A DNA stretch of 64,000 nt from an uncultured Eubacteriales bacterium (GCA_934479825.1 CAKSOW010000011.1:9370-73369); one strand, 5' to 3'; shown: positions 16,409 through 25,552, counted from the first letter of the stretch. The notes: generated by a model from the sequence alone, not told the origin. Program-made: numbers and translations.

Positions 16409-19396
16409 TTACTTCAAAAAGACTTTGCCGTCTTTTTCTTCATACGAAACATCAAACAGCTTGCACAAATCCGTAAGGGAAATGGCCGGGATACCGTCCT
16501 TTAAGTAGGCCGGACGCACAAGCGTAAAGCTTTCGCCGTCCTTTACGGCATAGGCTTTGCCGACAATGAGCGTGAGGGCATGTTCTTTGTTAAAGAACTC
16601 CAAGCGTCCCTCGTTCTTGAACCATTCGTATTTATAGCCGAGCGAGCTGTAAAGACCGCTGTTGGGATCTAACGGAATATAAAGCTCGCCGCCGCTCTTT
16701 TCGAGATAATCGCCGAAACGAAGCTCTTTTCCGTTCTTGCCGTACATGGCGGTATGTTCAAGAGAGGCATAGAACGTCAGGCTTTCAATTTCAAAGGTGC
16801 CCGAATAGGTTGGTACTAACTTAATGCCGTGGATAGTGTCCGACCACGAAAGCATGTTGTCAAGCTCCAAGGTATATTCCTTGACATTCTGATCGTTGCA
16901 CCATACCGAAGCGGATTTGTTTAAAATGTTGAAATCGCTCTTGTCGGGCGCGGTGGCAAAGGCAAGATAGGTAACGGTCGGGAAATGATGGTCGCCGTGA
17001 CGGTTGGTCAGAACGACCTTGGCATAGGCGATCTTGGAAGCATCGAAATCCGCATTCTTCAATTCCATTTCCGGATACGGTTCGGTTGCTTCGCCGCAAA
17101 GGTGACCGTCTTTGATTTCAAGACCGGTGATCTTGTTAAACGTCCATTTGTCGAGATCGGCTTGGTCTTTGAACGTGTAAACGGCTACCGGCGTGTCGGT
17201 TGCAGGCAGCGGGCGGACATCGTACTTGGTGCGCGACAGGATATGACGGTCGGGCAAGTGCAAATGACCGATACGTGCTTTCTGCGCTTCGTTCGGGACG
17301 ATATCTTCATGCGGCGCGTCCTCGCAGACTGCTTTTCTCACAGCGTCGAGATAGCCGAAACCGTTAAGACCGGACGGCATCATATAAGTACCCTCGCCGT
17401 ATTCGTTCCAAGTGGACAAATGGAGCATCTTGGATTTCCATGTGCCCTTCTCATAGGTCGGCAGGATCTCGTCCATGCAGTATTTCAAGCCGGTGTACAT
17501 ATCCTGGCAGGACAGGTTCGGACGGCGGCTTCCGCCCCAGCCGATGTTCTTGAAGCCGACGCTGACGGTCGGTACGATATGAACGGCATTCTTTTTGATG
17601 TTTTCCAGATTGGAATCGATATTGGTTTGCAGCTTGTAGCCGTCCGCGCCCCAATGATAAGCGTGGAAAGCGTCAAAACCGAGATTTTTGAGCTGGTTGG
17701 GGTCAGCGTGGCAACCCATGACGATTAAGTCGTCATAGCCTAATTTCTTGACCTCATCGCGCAGATACTGCAAGCCCTCGCGGACTTTTTCCGCACCGCC
17801 TAAATCCTGCTCTACATACCATACGCCGAAACAGCTCATGACGGCTTTGTTATCGATGCGCATATAGCGGTCGTCCGAGAAGAAATAGTCGAGCCAATAC
17901 GGAACAAGATTGTATTTGAAGTCTTCCAAGCAGGTCGGATGTTTGCAGTTGGCGGCCTCCCAAAGGAGCGCGAACTTTTCATATTCGGCATATTTAGCGT
18001 AGAAATGACCGTCCAGCCAAGCGTAGTGCAGGTGTGTGGATTTGATCGGCTCATGTGATTCGGCCGAATACCAGCAGTAAAGCTCATAGTCGATACCGTG
18101 TTCTACCATGAATTTGATTTCCCAGTCAGAGGTCTCCGGAAGTCCTTCGTCATAATAACCGAGCACCGGGGTGATATCGTCATACGGCGAAATGCAGTCC
18201 CAGCCGGAGTGCGTACCCTCGCGCCACAGCGAGCAGATATTCATACCGACCACATAGTCGCCTTTCTTTTTGGGAACGACGGGAGCCGGAACATAATCTT
18301 CGGGTTCTTCGGGCTTGATCCAGGCGATTATATCCGAGAATAATAACACGGAATCCTCATAAGCTTCATAAGAAATCTGGAATCCATCGACAAACTTGGC
18401 CGGATTTTCAAAATCAACGGTCTTGGTCTTTTTGCCGTTGAGCCAGATGGTGGCTTTGCCGGTATCGGTGTCGGCCTCCATGCGGAGCGTCTGCCAAACG
18501 GTTTTGTGGTGCTTGCGCAGAGCATGACCGCAATAGCAGTGTAATTCCTCGCCCTCGTCGTATACCGAAACGACCGGTTTTGTGCCTTTCAAGAGTGCTA
18601 TGGAGATTTTACCCTCGGATTTTTCCATGAGATATTTCATCTCAAACGTCACCTTGCCGCTTGATTTTTCAAGAGCGTGACGGGTAAGGGTGGTATCGCC
18701 TTTTTTGTTGCGTGAAATATAAGTATAGGAAGTTATATCGGAGGCGCGTTTTTCGCTGGTGACGGAGCTGGTACGCGGCGTTTTGACGGTATAGCCGTCA
18801 GGAAGTTCGCCGACGTATTCGTTTAAATTATAGTCGTTAAAGAGATAGTTTACATAGAGCTTGGAGAAATACAGATAGGCCGCGCCGCGGTCTTTTTCGC
18901 CATAGCCGATACGCACGCAGGTGAACGGGAAAGCCGGTTTATCGAAATCGAACGAGCCGCGGTCACGGGCGTCCAACTGGATCTCCGCCGTATTGGCTGA
19001 CAGGTCTAAATTGATTTTGAGATAATGGGCGCCGAAAGCGAGAGGGGCAATTTCTTGGGTTCCGGCATAAAGCGTTTCGCCTTTTGTGTAGAGTTTCAAG
19101 AAAGCATCGGTACGCGAACCGAATGCGAAATAAAGACCGTCGCCCTCCAAGGTTTCAAAGCGGACTTCATAGGTCATTTTTCCGCCTTCAAAGGGGTTAC
19201 AGTCACGTTTGACGTAAACTTCGCCGTCCTTATCGGTGTTGAGAAGCCAACGTCCGCCCTGCAAGGCAGTTTTGGGGCCTTCGCCGTCGCCGACGTAATC
19301 CCAGCTGGTCATGATATGACCCCACATAGCGAACCCATCGTCGTCGATGAGATAGACGGCGTCTTTGATATTTGCCGTATTTTTAGTATTTGACAT
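16409..19396 (-). CDS. GH99-like (WbsX-type) multidomain protein with copper amine oxidase-like C-terminal domain
   Basis: 995 residues from ATG at 19396 (AAAGGA 9 nt upstream). Two lectin-like beta-sandwich regions (about 20-200 and 220-370; PFEGGKMTYEVRFETLEG, WLNGKKTKTVDFENP) precede the GH99-like catalytic domain (about 385-720), which holds HLSTWNEYGEGTYMMPSG. That Trp-Asn-Glu-Tyr-Gly-Glu stretch corresponds to the acidic motif of GH99/WbsX proteins. A further beta domain follows. The last about 115 residues (LYIPLDPNSGLYSSLGYKYE) resemble the stalk-like copper amine oxidase N-terminal domain common in secreted Clostridia proteins. No signal peptide is visible. GH99 enzymes cut alpha-mannosides; the substrate here is unknown. 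Confidence 0.83.
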   Translation of the reverse strand: MSNTKNTANIKDAVYLIDDDGFAMWGHIMTSWDYVGDGEGPKTALQGGRWLLNTDKDGEVYVKRDCNPFEGGKMTYEVRFETLEGDGLYFAFGSRTDAFLKLYTKGETLYAGTQEIAPLAFGAHYLKINLDLSANTAEIQLDARDRGSFDFDKPAFPFTCVRIGYGEKDRGAAYLYFSKLYVNYLFNDYNLNEYVGELPDGYTVKTPRTSSVTSEKRASDITSYTYISRNKKGDTTLTRHALEKSSGKVTFEMKYLMEKSEGKISIALLKGTKPVVSVYDEGEELHCYCGHALRKHHKTVWQTLRMEADTDTGKATIWLNGKKTKTVDFENPAKFVDGFQISYEAYEDSVLLFSDIIAWIKPEEPEDYVPAPVVPKKKGDYVVGMNICSLWREGTHSGWDCISPYDDITPVLGYYDEGLPETSDWEIKFMVEHGIDYELYCWYSAESHEPIKSTHLHYAWLDGHFYAKYAEYEKFALLWEAANCKHPTCLEDFKYNLVPYWLDYFFSDDRYMRIDNKAVMSCFGVWYVEQDLGGAEKVREGLQYLRDEVKKLGYDDLIVMGCHADPNQLKNLGFDAFHAYHWGADGYKLQTNIDSNLENIKKNAVHIVPTVSVGFKNIGWGGSRRPNLSCQDMYTGLKYCMDEILPTYEKGTWKSKMLHLSTWNEYGEGTYMMPSGLNGFGYLDAVRKAVCEDAPHEDIVPNEAQKARIGHLHLPDRHILSRTKYDVRPLPATDTPVAVYTFKDQADLDKWTFNKITGLEIKDGHLCGEATEPYPEMELKNADFDASKIAYAKVVLTNRHGDHHFPTVTYLAFATAPDKSDFNILNKSASVWCNDQNVKEYTLELDNMLSWSDTIHGIKLVPTYSGTFEIESLTFYASLEHTAMYGKNGKELRFGDYLEKSGGELYIPLDPNSGLYSSLGYKYEWFKNEGRLEFFNKEHALTLIVGKAYAVKDGESFTLVRPAYLKDGIPAISLTDLCKLFDVSYEEKDGKVFLK

Positions 19397-19564
19397 AGTC
19401 ACCGTTCCTTTCCTTAAAGCTGACGCGGATAAGATAAAGAGAGCGTCAGTCAGGATACAATTCCGGTTGGTAGAATTTTCCGGATTAAAAGTAGTTTAAC
19501 AGAATCTACGAATTTGTCAATAGGTTTTGGGAAAATTTCCACTAAAAAGCACAAAATGTCTTAT

Positions 19565-20709
19565 GGCGGCGAGCCGCCTACCTATTCTCACGCGGAAGCG
19601 TGAGTTTGCCGCCCCGTGAGGAGGCGGCTGGGGAGCCGCGTTACTTTTGTGAAAGTAACCCAAAGTGGCACTTTGGAATTGCCTTTCGTTTCCGAAAAGC
19701 CCGGAAAGAGCCTGCTTTTCGTTTCGCGAAAAGCATAAAAGGGACGTTTTTCTGTTACTTTTCGCCTCTGCGAAAAGTAACCAAAAGCAGACCGAGGGCT
19801 TCGGCCCTCTGGACTCCCAGGGAACGGTTCAAAACCCGTGCGGTGGGATTATTGGTAAAGTTTTAAATGTTCAGCGTATTAAAATTTTTGGCAAAAATTT
19901 ATAAGTACCGCAAAACGCACGGCCACGTTTTGAACCGGTGCGAAAGGGGAGGCGCAGATCAGACGCACAATCGAGTTTTGCGGAAAATCGAAGTTGCGGT
20001 GCGGGCTTGACGCCGCAAGCAGTAGACTAAAAGAGGAACTGCACGTATTAGGTATAGTAAAAAAGAGAAACCGATGTAAGCTGATAGAAACTTTAAGATT
20101 TATCTCCAATGTTTTCGTGTTCAGAAAACCAGAATTTTTGCACTCTCCCACCAAACTTTCTCTTTTCTGAAAAGCTGTAATCTGTTGCCACAAAAAACAA
20201 CCTCTCACCAAACTCCCCCATTCCATGAAACACATAACCTACCGTCCAACCAAATCAAACTTCGCCTTTTCATAAAAAATCGCAAATCCTTCCGCAGTAA
20301 AACCACCGTCTCGCACCGGTTCAAAATACTCCGAGCTATATGGCTCAAGACGGCGATTTTCCATAAAAATTCCATGATAGGCTCACGGCTTGCGGTTTAA
20401 CAAATAAACTCCACGCTCGGAATTTTGAACCGCTCCCCGGGAGCCCAGAGGGCCGCAACCCTCTGGGGTACTTTTTGGTTACTTTTTCGTACAAGCGAAA
20501 AAGTAACACAAAAACCGTCTCTTTATCTAACTTTTCAATAAAAGAAAAGTTTTCCTTAGAGCCTCTTTCCGGGCTTTTCCAAATAAAGAAAGGCAATTCC
20601 AAAGTGCCTCGTGGTTACTTTTCGCAAAAGTAACCACGGCTCCCCAGCCGCCCCTCACGGGGCGGCAAACTCACGCTTCGCGTGAGAATCGGCAGGCGGC
20701 AGGCCGCCT
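19565..20709. repeat. composite non-coding repeat element A (two inverted arms plus core)
   Basis: About 1.15 kb without a credible gene. The left arm (19565-19850) is a chain of hairpins: GGCGGC/GCCGCC, CTCACGC/GCGTGAG (19587-19604), GCCGCC/GGCGGC (19608-19628), GTTACTTT/AAAGTAAC (19640-19659), GCTTTTCG/CGAAAAGC (19714-19734), a larger GTTAC/GTAAC hairpin (19754-19781) and GAGGGC/GCCCTC (19794-19809), ending in GGTTCAAAA. The right arm (20423-20709) holds the same modules in reverse order and orientation. The core has inner inverted repeats TTTTGAACCGGTGCGA (19928-19943) and its exact complement (20311-20326). The same core recurs in element B. Short frames inside are low-complexity by-products of the hairpins. 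Confidence 0.87.
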
Positions 20710-20734
20710 AAATGTAAATATTTGAAAAAAAGCC

Positions 20735-20763
20735 TTGGATAATCCGAAATTATGTGATATACT
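20735..20763 (+). promoter_or_regulatory. sigma-A promoter for ecfT unit
   Basis: TTGGAT (20735-20740), 17-nt spacer, TATACT (20758-20763), just outside the right end of element A and 50 nt before the ecfT start. Confidence 0.65.
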
Positions 20764-20813
20764 ATATTGAAAAATATCTCTATACTTTCTCTCCGAAAGG
20801 ATTTCTCCTATAT

Positions 20814-21632
20814 ATGCTTTCCGATATCACCCTCGGACAATACTTTCCCGGTAAAAGCCTTGTCCATAAACTTGATCCGCGCGTCAAAATTCTTTCTGTT
20901 ATTTTACTCGTGGTCACGATCTTCCTGTCGAAAACCTATGCCGGCTTTGCGCTCGTTTTCGCCGTTTCGTTCGGCTTGGTCGCCGTCAGCCATATCTGCT
21001 TTTCCACCGTCTTGAAAAGCTTAAAACCGGTGCTTTTCATCCTCGTTTTTACCATGATCGCCAATATGCTCTGGACAAGCGGTGAACACGTTTTAGTAAA
21101 CTTTTGGATCATTCATATCTACACAGAAGGCGTCGTGTATGCCTTTTTGATGGCCTTGCGCATTATTTGTCTGATCGTTGCCACGTTTGTGTTGTTGACC
21201 TATACCACGTCCCCCGTCGCTCTGACCGACGCGCTTGAACGGCTTTTGCATCCGTTGGCACGCTTAAAACTGCCGGTACATGAGTTTTCTATGATGATGT
21301 CGATTGCCTTACGCTTTATTCCGACGCTTTTGGAGGAGACCGATAAAATCATGGCGGCGCAAAAAGCGCGCGGCGCTAATTTTGAAACCGGAAAGCTCAT
21401 GCAGCGCATCAAGGCGCTTGTCCCGATCTTGGTACCGCTGTTCGTTTCCGCTTTTCGCCGTGCCGACGAATTGGCCGGTGCGATGGAATGCCGCTTATAT
21501 CACGGCGGCGAGGGAAGAACGCGCATGAAAGTCTTGAAAATTGAAGCGCGCGACGTTTTCTTTATGCTGTTTTTGATAGCGGCTCTTGCCTTAAATATCT
21601 CGTTTAACAAAGTTTTTCCGAACGTTTTTTAA
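20814..21632 (+). CDS. ecfT: energy-coupling factor transporter transmembrane protein EcfT
   Basis: 272 residues from ATG at 20814; the MLSDITLGQYFPGKS start matches the family. Hydrophobic helices at about 22-60, 70-90, 105-135 and the C-terminus. The two coupling-helix signatures are present: AQKARGANF and AGAMECRLYHGG, the Ala-x-Arg motifs that contact the ATPases. EcfT links two ATPase subunits to interchangeable vitamin or metal S-components. The usual neighbours ecfA1 and ecfA2 are absent, and element A lies where they would be expected. truA follows after 11 nt, as in many Firmicutes. Confidence 0.94.
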   Translation: MLSDITLGQYFPGKSLVHKLDPRVKILSVILLVVTIFLSKTYAGFALVFAVSFGLVAVSHICFSTVLKSLKPVLFILVFTMIANMLWTSGEHVLVNFWIIHIYTEGVVYAFLMALRIICLIVATFVLLTYTTSPVALTDALERLLHPLARLKLPVHEFSMMMSIALRFIPTLLEETDKIMAAQKARGANFETGKLMQRIKALVPILVPLFVSAFRRADELAGAMECRLYHGGEGRTRMKVLKIEARDVFFMLFLIAALALNISFNKVFPNVF

Positions 21633-21643
21633 GAGGTCAGAAC

Positions 21644-22441
21644 ATGGATCCGACGAATTTGCCGCAAGGGGAACAACCGAATACGCCCCGTATGGCCGTG
21701 AGCCTTGTCTATAACGGCGCCCGGTATTGCGGCTGGCAGGTGCAGAACAATGCGGTCAGCGTTCAGCAGACCGTCCAGGACGCCCTGGAAAAGCTTCTTT
21801 CTTTCCGGCCGGATATCAGCGGCTGTTCCCGTACCGATGCCGGCGTGCATGCCAATCATTATGTGTTCCACATGAGCGCACAGCATATCCGCCTTTCGCC
21901 CGAAAAATTGCCGCTTGCCTTAAATGCAAGACTGCACGGGTCGGGAATTGCTGTAAAGAAAGCCGTCTTGGTTCCGGCAGATTTTCATGCGCGGTACAGT
22001 TGTCAGAAAAAAGAATATATTTATAAGATTTGGAACGCACCGTACATGAACCCGTTTTATGAGGGCCTTGCATGGTTTTTTCCCTATCGTCTCGACGAAG
22101 AACAGCTCTCGTTCGTGGGAGAAGAATTCAAAGGAATGCATGATTTCGGCGGCTTTATGTCCAAAGGCTCCAAAATCAAGGAGGACACGGTGCGCACGGT
22201 CGAATATTTTGACGTAACGCGCCGGGAAGAACTTGTGACCGTTCGCGTCTGCGCCGACGGTTTTTTATACAATATGGTGCGTATCATGGTGGGAACGTAT
22301 GCCCAAGCGTCCGGCAAATTAAGAAAAGGCGACATCGCGGCCATGATCGTTTCGCGCGACCGTTCGCTTGCCGGAGATACCGCCCCGGCGCACGGATTAT
22401 ACTTAAACCGGGTGTTCTATCCGGCTCAATACGGGCTGTAA
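21644..22441 (+). CDS. truA: tRNA pseudouridine(38-40) synthase
   Basis: 265 residues, slightly longer than typical because of a 16-residue polar N-terminal extension before MAVSLVYNGARYCGWQ. The catalytic aspartate is Asp65 in GCSRTDAGVHA. KKEYIYKIWN and the C-terminal NMVRIMVGTYAQASGK are family motifs. It makes pseudouridine at positions 38-40 of the tRNA anticodon arm. It is 11 nt downstream of ecfT. Confidence 0.96.
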   Translation: MDPTNLPQGEQPNTPRMAVSLVYNGARYCGWQVQNNAVSVQQTVQDALEKLLSFRPDISGCSRTDAGVHANHYVFHMSAQHIRLSPEKLPLALNARLHGSGIAVKKAVLVPADFHARYSCQKKEYIYKIWNAPYMNPFYEGLAWFFPYRLDEEQLSFVGEEFKGMHDFGGFMSKGSKIKEDTVRTVEYFDVTRREELVTVRVCADGFLYNMVRIMVGTYAQASGKLRKGDIAAMIVSRDRSLAGDTAPAHGLYLNRVFYPAQYGL

Positions 22442-22452
22442 GGAGAATCATT

Positions 22453-24123
22453 ATGTCAGAATACATGGCTTTATACCGAAAATGGCGTCCGCACGTGTTT
22501 GCCGATGTCATCGGTCAGCAGCATATCACCAAAGTGCTGTGCAGTGAGGTAGCGCATGGCTCGGTCTCTCATGCCTATCTTTTCTGCGGCTCGCGCGGCA
22601 CGGGCAAGACCACCTGCGCCAAGATCCTTGCCAAAGCCGTCAACTGTGAAGATCCGCAGAACGGCGACCCTTGCGGCAAATGCCGTTCCTGCCTCGCCTT
22701 TGACAACTCCTACGATATTCTCGAAATGGACGCGGCCTCCAACAACAGCGTCGACAACATCCGCGACCTGTGCGAAAAAGTCAATTTCATGCCGATTGAA
22801 ATGAAAAAACGCGTCTACATCATCGACGAGGTTCACATGCTCACCACCGGCGCGTTCAACGCCCTTTTAAAGACGCTTGAAGAACCGCCGGCCCATGTCA
22901 TGTTTATTTTGGCAACTACGGAACTCAACAAAATTCCGGCTACCATTCTTTCGCGCTGTAAACGCTTTGATTTTCACCGCATTTCTCCCGAGGACATGCT
23001 TCCCAGACTGCGCTATATCTCGGATTGTGAAAAGATCGGCATTACCGACGACGCTTTGCGCCTGATCGCCTTTCTTGCAACCGGTGCGATGCGCGACGCG
23101 CTTTCTATGTTAGAACTCTTTGTCGGCAAAACGGACATCGACCGCGAAAAAGCGGCCGCCGCGCTCGGAGTTGTCGGAAACGCGCCGGTATTGGCGCTTC
23201 TTTCGGCCATTGCCGAAAAAAATACCGCTGCCGCACTTTCTGCGCTTGACGCGGTCTACAATGCCAGCAAGGACATGGGTGTGCTCTGTTCGGAGCTTGC
23301 CGAGATGTTCCGGAATCTGCTTGTGGTCAAATATGCCAGCGATTCGGTCAGCAAACTGATTGACGCTGAACCGGATGTCATTGCCTCTCTCCGGAATCAT
23401 GAGCACCTGTTCACCAAAGAACGGTTGCTTTATTCGCTCGATATTACCGAGCAGACGCAGAATAAACTCGCGCGCAGTGGGCTTTCGCGCCGCACCGTGG
23501 CGGAACTGATGATGATACGGCTCTGCGATCCGCGCTTGTCCGCGTCCCCGGAGGCCATGCTGGCGCGCTTGTCCGAAATGGAGGCAAAGCTTGTGTCCGG
23601 CACATATGCCGCTCCAAAAGCCGAAGCGTCTCCGTCAGCCGCCGAAGCACCCTCGCGGCCGGATTCCGCGCCTACACCCGACACGGTCTCCAGTGTAAAC
23701 GATGAAATTCCTCTTCCCGAACCGCCCGATGAAATCCCGGACGATTTTGTCATGAACGAACCGCAGGACGCCGGAAAAGCCGCAAAACCGCGAAAAGAGC
23801 CAAAGCCGGCTGTTGCCGCATCCGCTCCGCCGGCACCGGAAAAGGGACAGGAAATGCTGGCGTTTGCCGAGCTTTTGGAAGAAATTAAGGCGACTGATAT
23901 GATCACCTACTCCATGTTGAATGGCGCGTATGCGGAAATGTTTCCCGATAAAATCAAAATTTATATTAATCCCATGGGATATCTGATGCTTGCTACCGAT
24001 AAAAGTAAAACGGAAACCATTGCCCGGATTGCGTCCAAGATTCTCGGCATGCCGGTTCGCGTTGAATACGAACGTATGGCGGCCGGTTCGACCGATGAAC
24101 GCACGGATCTATCAGATTTATAA
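22453..24123 (+). CDS. dnaX: DNA polymerase III subunit gamma/tau
   Basis: 556 residues, AAGGAG 7 nt upstream. AAA+ clamp-loader motifs: Walker A GSRGTGKTT (about 46-54), the zinc site CEDPQNGDPCGKCRSC, Walker B VYIIDEVHML and the arginine-finger region LSRCKRFDF. Domains I-III cover about 1-365. A Pro/Ala/Glu-rich linker (about 385-475) leads to a C-terminal tau-like domain (EMLAFAELLEEIKATDM). It loads the beta clamp onto DNA. No internal slippery A-run for gamma production stands out. recR and a YbaB gene, frequent partners, are not adjacent. Confidence 0.96.
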   Translation: MSEYMALYRKWRPHVFADVIGQQHITKVLCSEVAHGSVSHAYLFCGSRGTGKTTCAKILAKAVNCEDPQNGDPCGKCRSCLAFDNSYDILEMDAASNNSVDNIRDLCEKVNFMPIEMKKRVYIIDEVHMLTTGAFNALLKTLEEPPAHVMFILATTELNKIPATILSRCKRFDFHRISPEDMLPRLRYISDCEKIGITDDALRLIAFLATGAMRDALSMLELFVGKTDIDREKAAAALGVVGNAPVLALLSAIAEKNTAAALSALDAVYNASKDMGVLCSELAEMFRNLLVVKYASDSVSKLIDAEPDVIASLRNHEHLFTKERLLYSLDITEQTQNKLARSGLSRRTVAELMMIRLCDPRLSASPEAMLARLSEMEAKLVSGTYAAPKAEASPSAAEAPSRPDSAPTPDTVSSVNDEIPLPEPPDEIPDDFVMNEPQDAGKAAKPRKEPKPAVAASAPPAPEKGQEMLAFAELLEEIKATDMITYSMLNGAYAEMFPDKIKIYINPMGYLMLATDKSKTETIARIASKILGMPVRVEYERMAAGSTDERTDLSDL

Positions 24124-24155
24124 ATATCAAAAAATTGAAAACGGAGGAAACCGCC

Positions 24156-24908
24156 ATGCATCAAGCGTTATCTTTACTCTTGCTTTTCTTCATCGGCAGT
24201 ATGATCGGATGGGTACTTGAATTTTTCTTCCGACGTTATTTCGCGCCCGAGAAAAAATGGGTCAATCCCGGATTTTTAACCGGTCCGTGTCTGCCGATCT
24301 ATGGGTTTGGCACATGTACGCTGTTTTTGCTTGCCTCAACCGAAATGTTTCTGCCGATTGAAAATCAGACGCTCCGGCGTGTGGTTTTGTTTGTGCTCAT
24401 GGCTGTCTGTATGACGGTGATCGAATACATAGCAGGGTTGATCTTCATTGTCGGATTGAAAACCAAACTGTGGGATTACAGCAACGAAAAATTCAACCTT
24501 CAAGGCATTATCTGTTTGAAGTTTTCTTTAATGTGGGCATTTGCCGGAGCCGTGTATTATGTTTTCGTGCATCCGATTTTGTGCGATATTTTGATTTGGT
24601 TTGACACGCACCGCGCTTTCTATTTTGTCCTCGGTTCGGTGTTCGGCGTTTTTGTTGTAGACGCCGTATATTCGTTCGGCGTGGTGGCAAAGATCCGCGC
24701 ATTTGCCGCAGAAAACCACATTTTAGTCCGGTACGAGGAGTTGAAAAACACCATTCGCCGAACGGCGGAGGAGCAGAAGAAAAAATACAAGTTCTTATTT
24801 GCTTTACGGCCGGAAGTGCCGATCCGCGAGCATTTGAACAAGTATTTGGAGCTTGTGCGCGCCTTTGACAAGGACGAACGGGAAAAGAAAAAGAGCCGCA
24901 AGGCATAA
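24156..24908 (+). CDS. putative ABC-transporter type IV family membrane protein
   Basis: 250 residues from ATG at 24156 (GGAGG 8 nt upstream; the in-frame TTG at 24135 lies before that site). Four to five hydrophobic helices: 5-25, 40-65, 75-105, 125-150, 155-180. The opening (FIGSMIGWVLEFFFRRYFAPEKKWVNPGFLTGPCLPIYG, shown here only to mark residues about 10-48) and the EYIAGLIF segment match the family formerly called DUF1113, annotated as ABC-transporter type IV. The last 65 residues are charged and cytoplasmic. Transport has not been shown for the family, and no ATPase is adjacent. Confidence 0.8.
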   Translation: MHQALSLLLLFFIGSMIGWVLEFFFRRYFAPEKKWVNPGFLTGPCLPIYGFGTCTLFLLASTEMFLPIENQTLRRVVLFVLMAVCMTVIEYIAGLIFIVGLKTKLWDYSNEKFNLQGIICLKFSLMWAFAGAVYYVFVHPILCDILIWFDTHRAFYFVLGSVFGVFVVDAVYSFGVVAKIRAFAAENHILVRYEELKNTIRRTAEEQKKKYKFLFALRPEVPIREHLNKYLELVRAFDKDEREKKKSRKA

Positions 24909-24958
24909 AAGCGCGGCACGCCGCCAAGCGATGCGCGCCCAAATGTGAGTATTGACAA

Positions 24959-24991
24959 GAACGCCGCACCCATATAAAGGGTGCGACGTTC
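24959..24991. terminator. hairpin between convergent genes
   Basis: A 13-bp stem with one mismatch (24959-24971 with 24979-24991). It sits between the ends of the membrane-protein gene and mazF. No long U-run on either side, so a weak or factor-assisted terminator. Confidence 0.5.
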
Positions 24992-24994
24992 TCC

Positions 24995-25372
24995 TTAGCC
25001 GAAAAATTCGCCGTGCGCGGTACGGTCAAGCCCTAAACCGAAGCTTACCGTTATGGCATCGTTGACGCGGTCCATGACCGCATCGTCTAAGTGCCCCATT
25101 TTTTCTTTTAACCGCGTCTTGTCAATGGTGCGTATCTGCTCTAACAGGATGACTGAATCCTTGGCAAGCCCGTATCGGTCGGCAAAAACTTCAATATGCG
25201 TCGGCAGCTTGCTTTTGGAAGTCTTGCTGGTGATAGCCGCCGCAATAACGGTCGGACTGTATTTGTTTCCCACATCGTTCTGCACGATAAGTACAGGCCG
25301 CATGCCGCCTTGCTCTGAACCGACCACCGGACTTAAATCAGCGTAATAAATATCTCCTCTTCTGACGTTCAC
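24995..25372 (-). CDS. MazF/PemK family endoribonuclease toxin
   Basis: 125 residues from GTG at 25372. GGAG lies 10 nt upstream of it, whereas the alternative GTG at 25381 is only 1 nt from that box. The family signature is complete: RRGDIYYADLSPVVGSEQGG, RPVLIVQND, SPTVIAAAITSK, and VILLEQIRTIDKTRL. These toxins cut mRNA at short motifs; the closest relatives are the Firmicute NdoA/EndoA type. No antitoxin gene lies upstream, where ndoAI would normally sit, so it appears solitary here. A distant antitoxin cannot be excluded. Confidence 0.93.
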   Translation of the reverse strand: MNVRRGDIYYADLSPVVGSEQGGMRPVLIVQNDVGNKYSPTVIAAAITSKTSKSKLPTHIEVFADRYGLAKDSVILLEQIRTIDKTRLKEKMGHLDDAVMDRVNDAITVSFGLGLDRTAHGEFFG

Positions 25373-25552
25373 TTTCTTCACTCTCCGCTGTTTTTATGTT
25401 TGGTTCTTCCTTGTCTTACCGTCTTTATTCTTAACGAAAAGCGGCATACTTATGCGATACATAAAAACTTTTTTTACCCGTTTCGGCCATGCCGCTCTAT
25501 TGCAGTATATTCCGCATCGCTTTGATTTGGCAACCGGCTCTTTGCAAATAAA

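Noticed and set aside
19826..19846. GGTTCAAAACCCGTG looks like a tRNA T-arm
   Set aside because: No acceptor stem, D-arm or anticodon arm can be built around it. The string is a repeat module found four times in each element.
19600..19904. Plus-strand open frames of 79-88 residues within the left arm of element A
   Set aside because: They translate the hairpin modules; similar peptides arise in B and D from the same palindromes. Composition is Lys/Arg/Phe/Ser-rich and there is no ribosome site.
19554..20715. AAATGT on both sides of element A as a target-site duplication
   Set aside because: The left copy is separated from the element end by several bases, and a 6-bp AT-rich match is easily due to chance.
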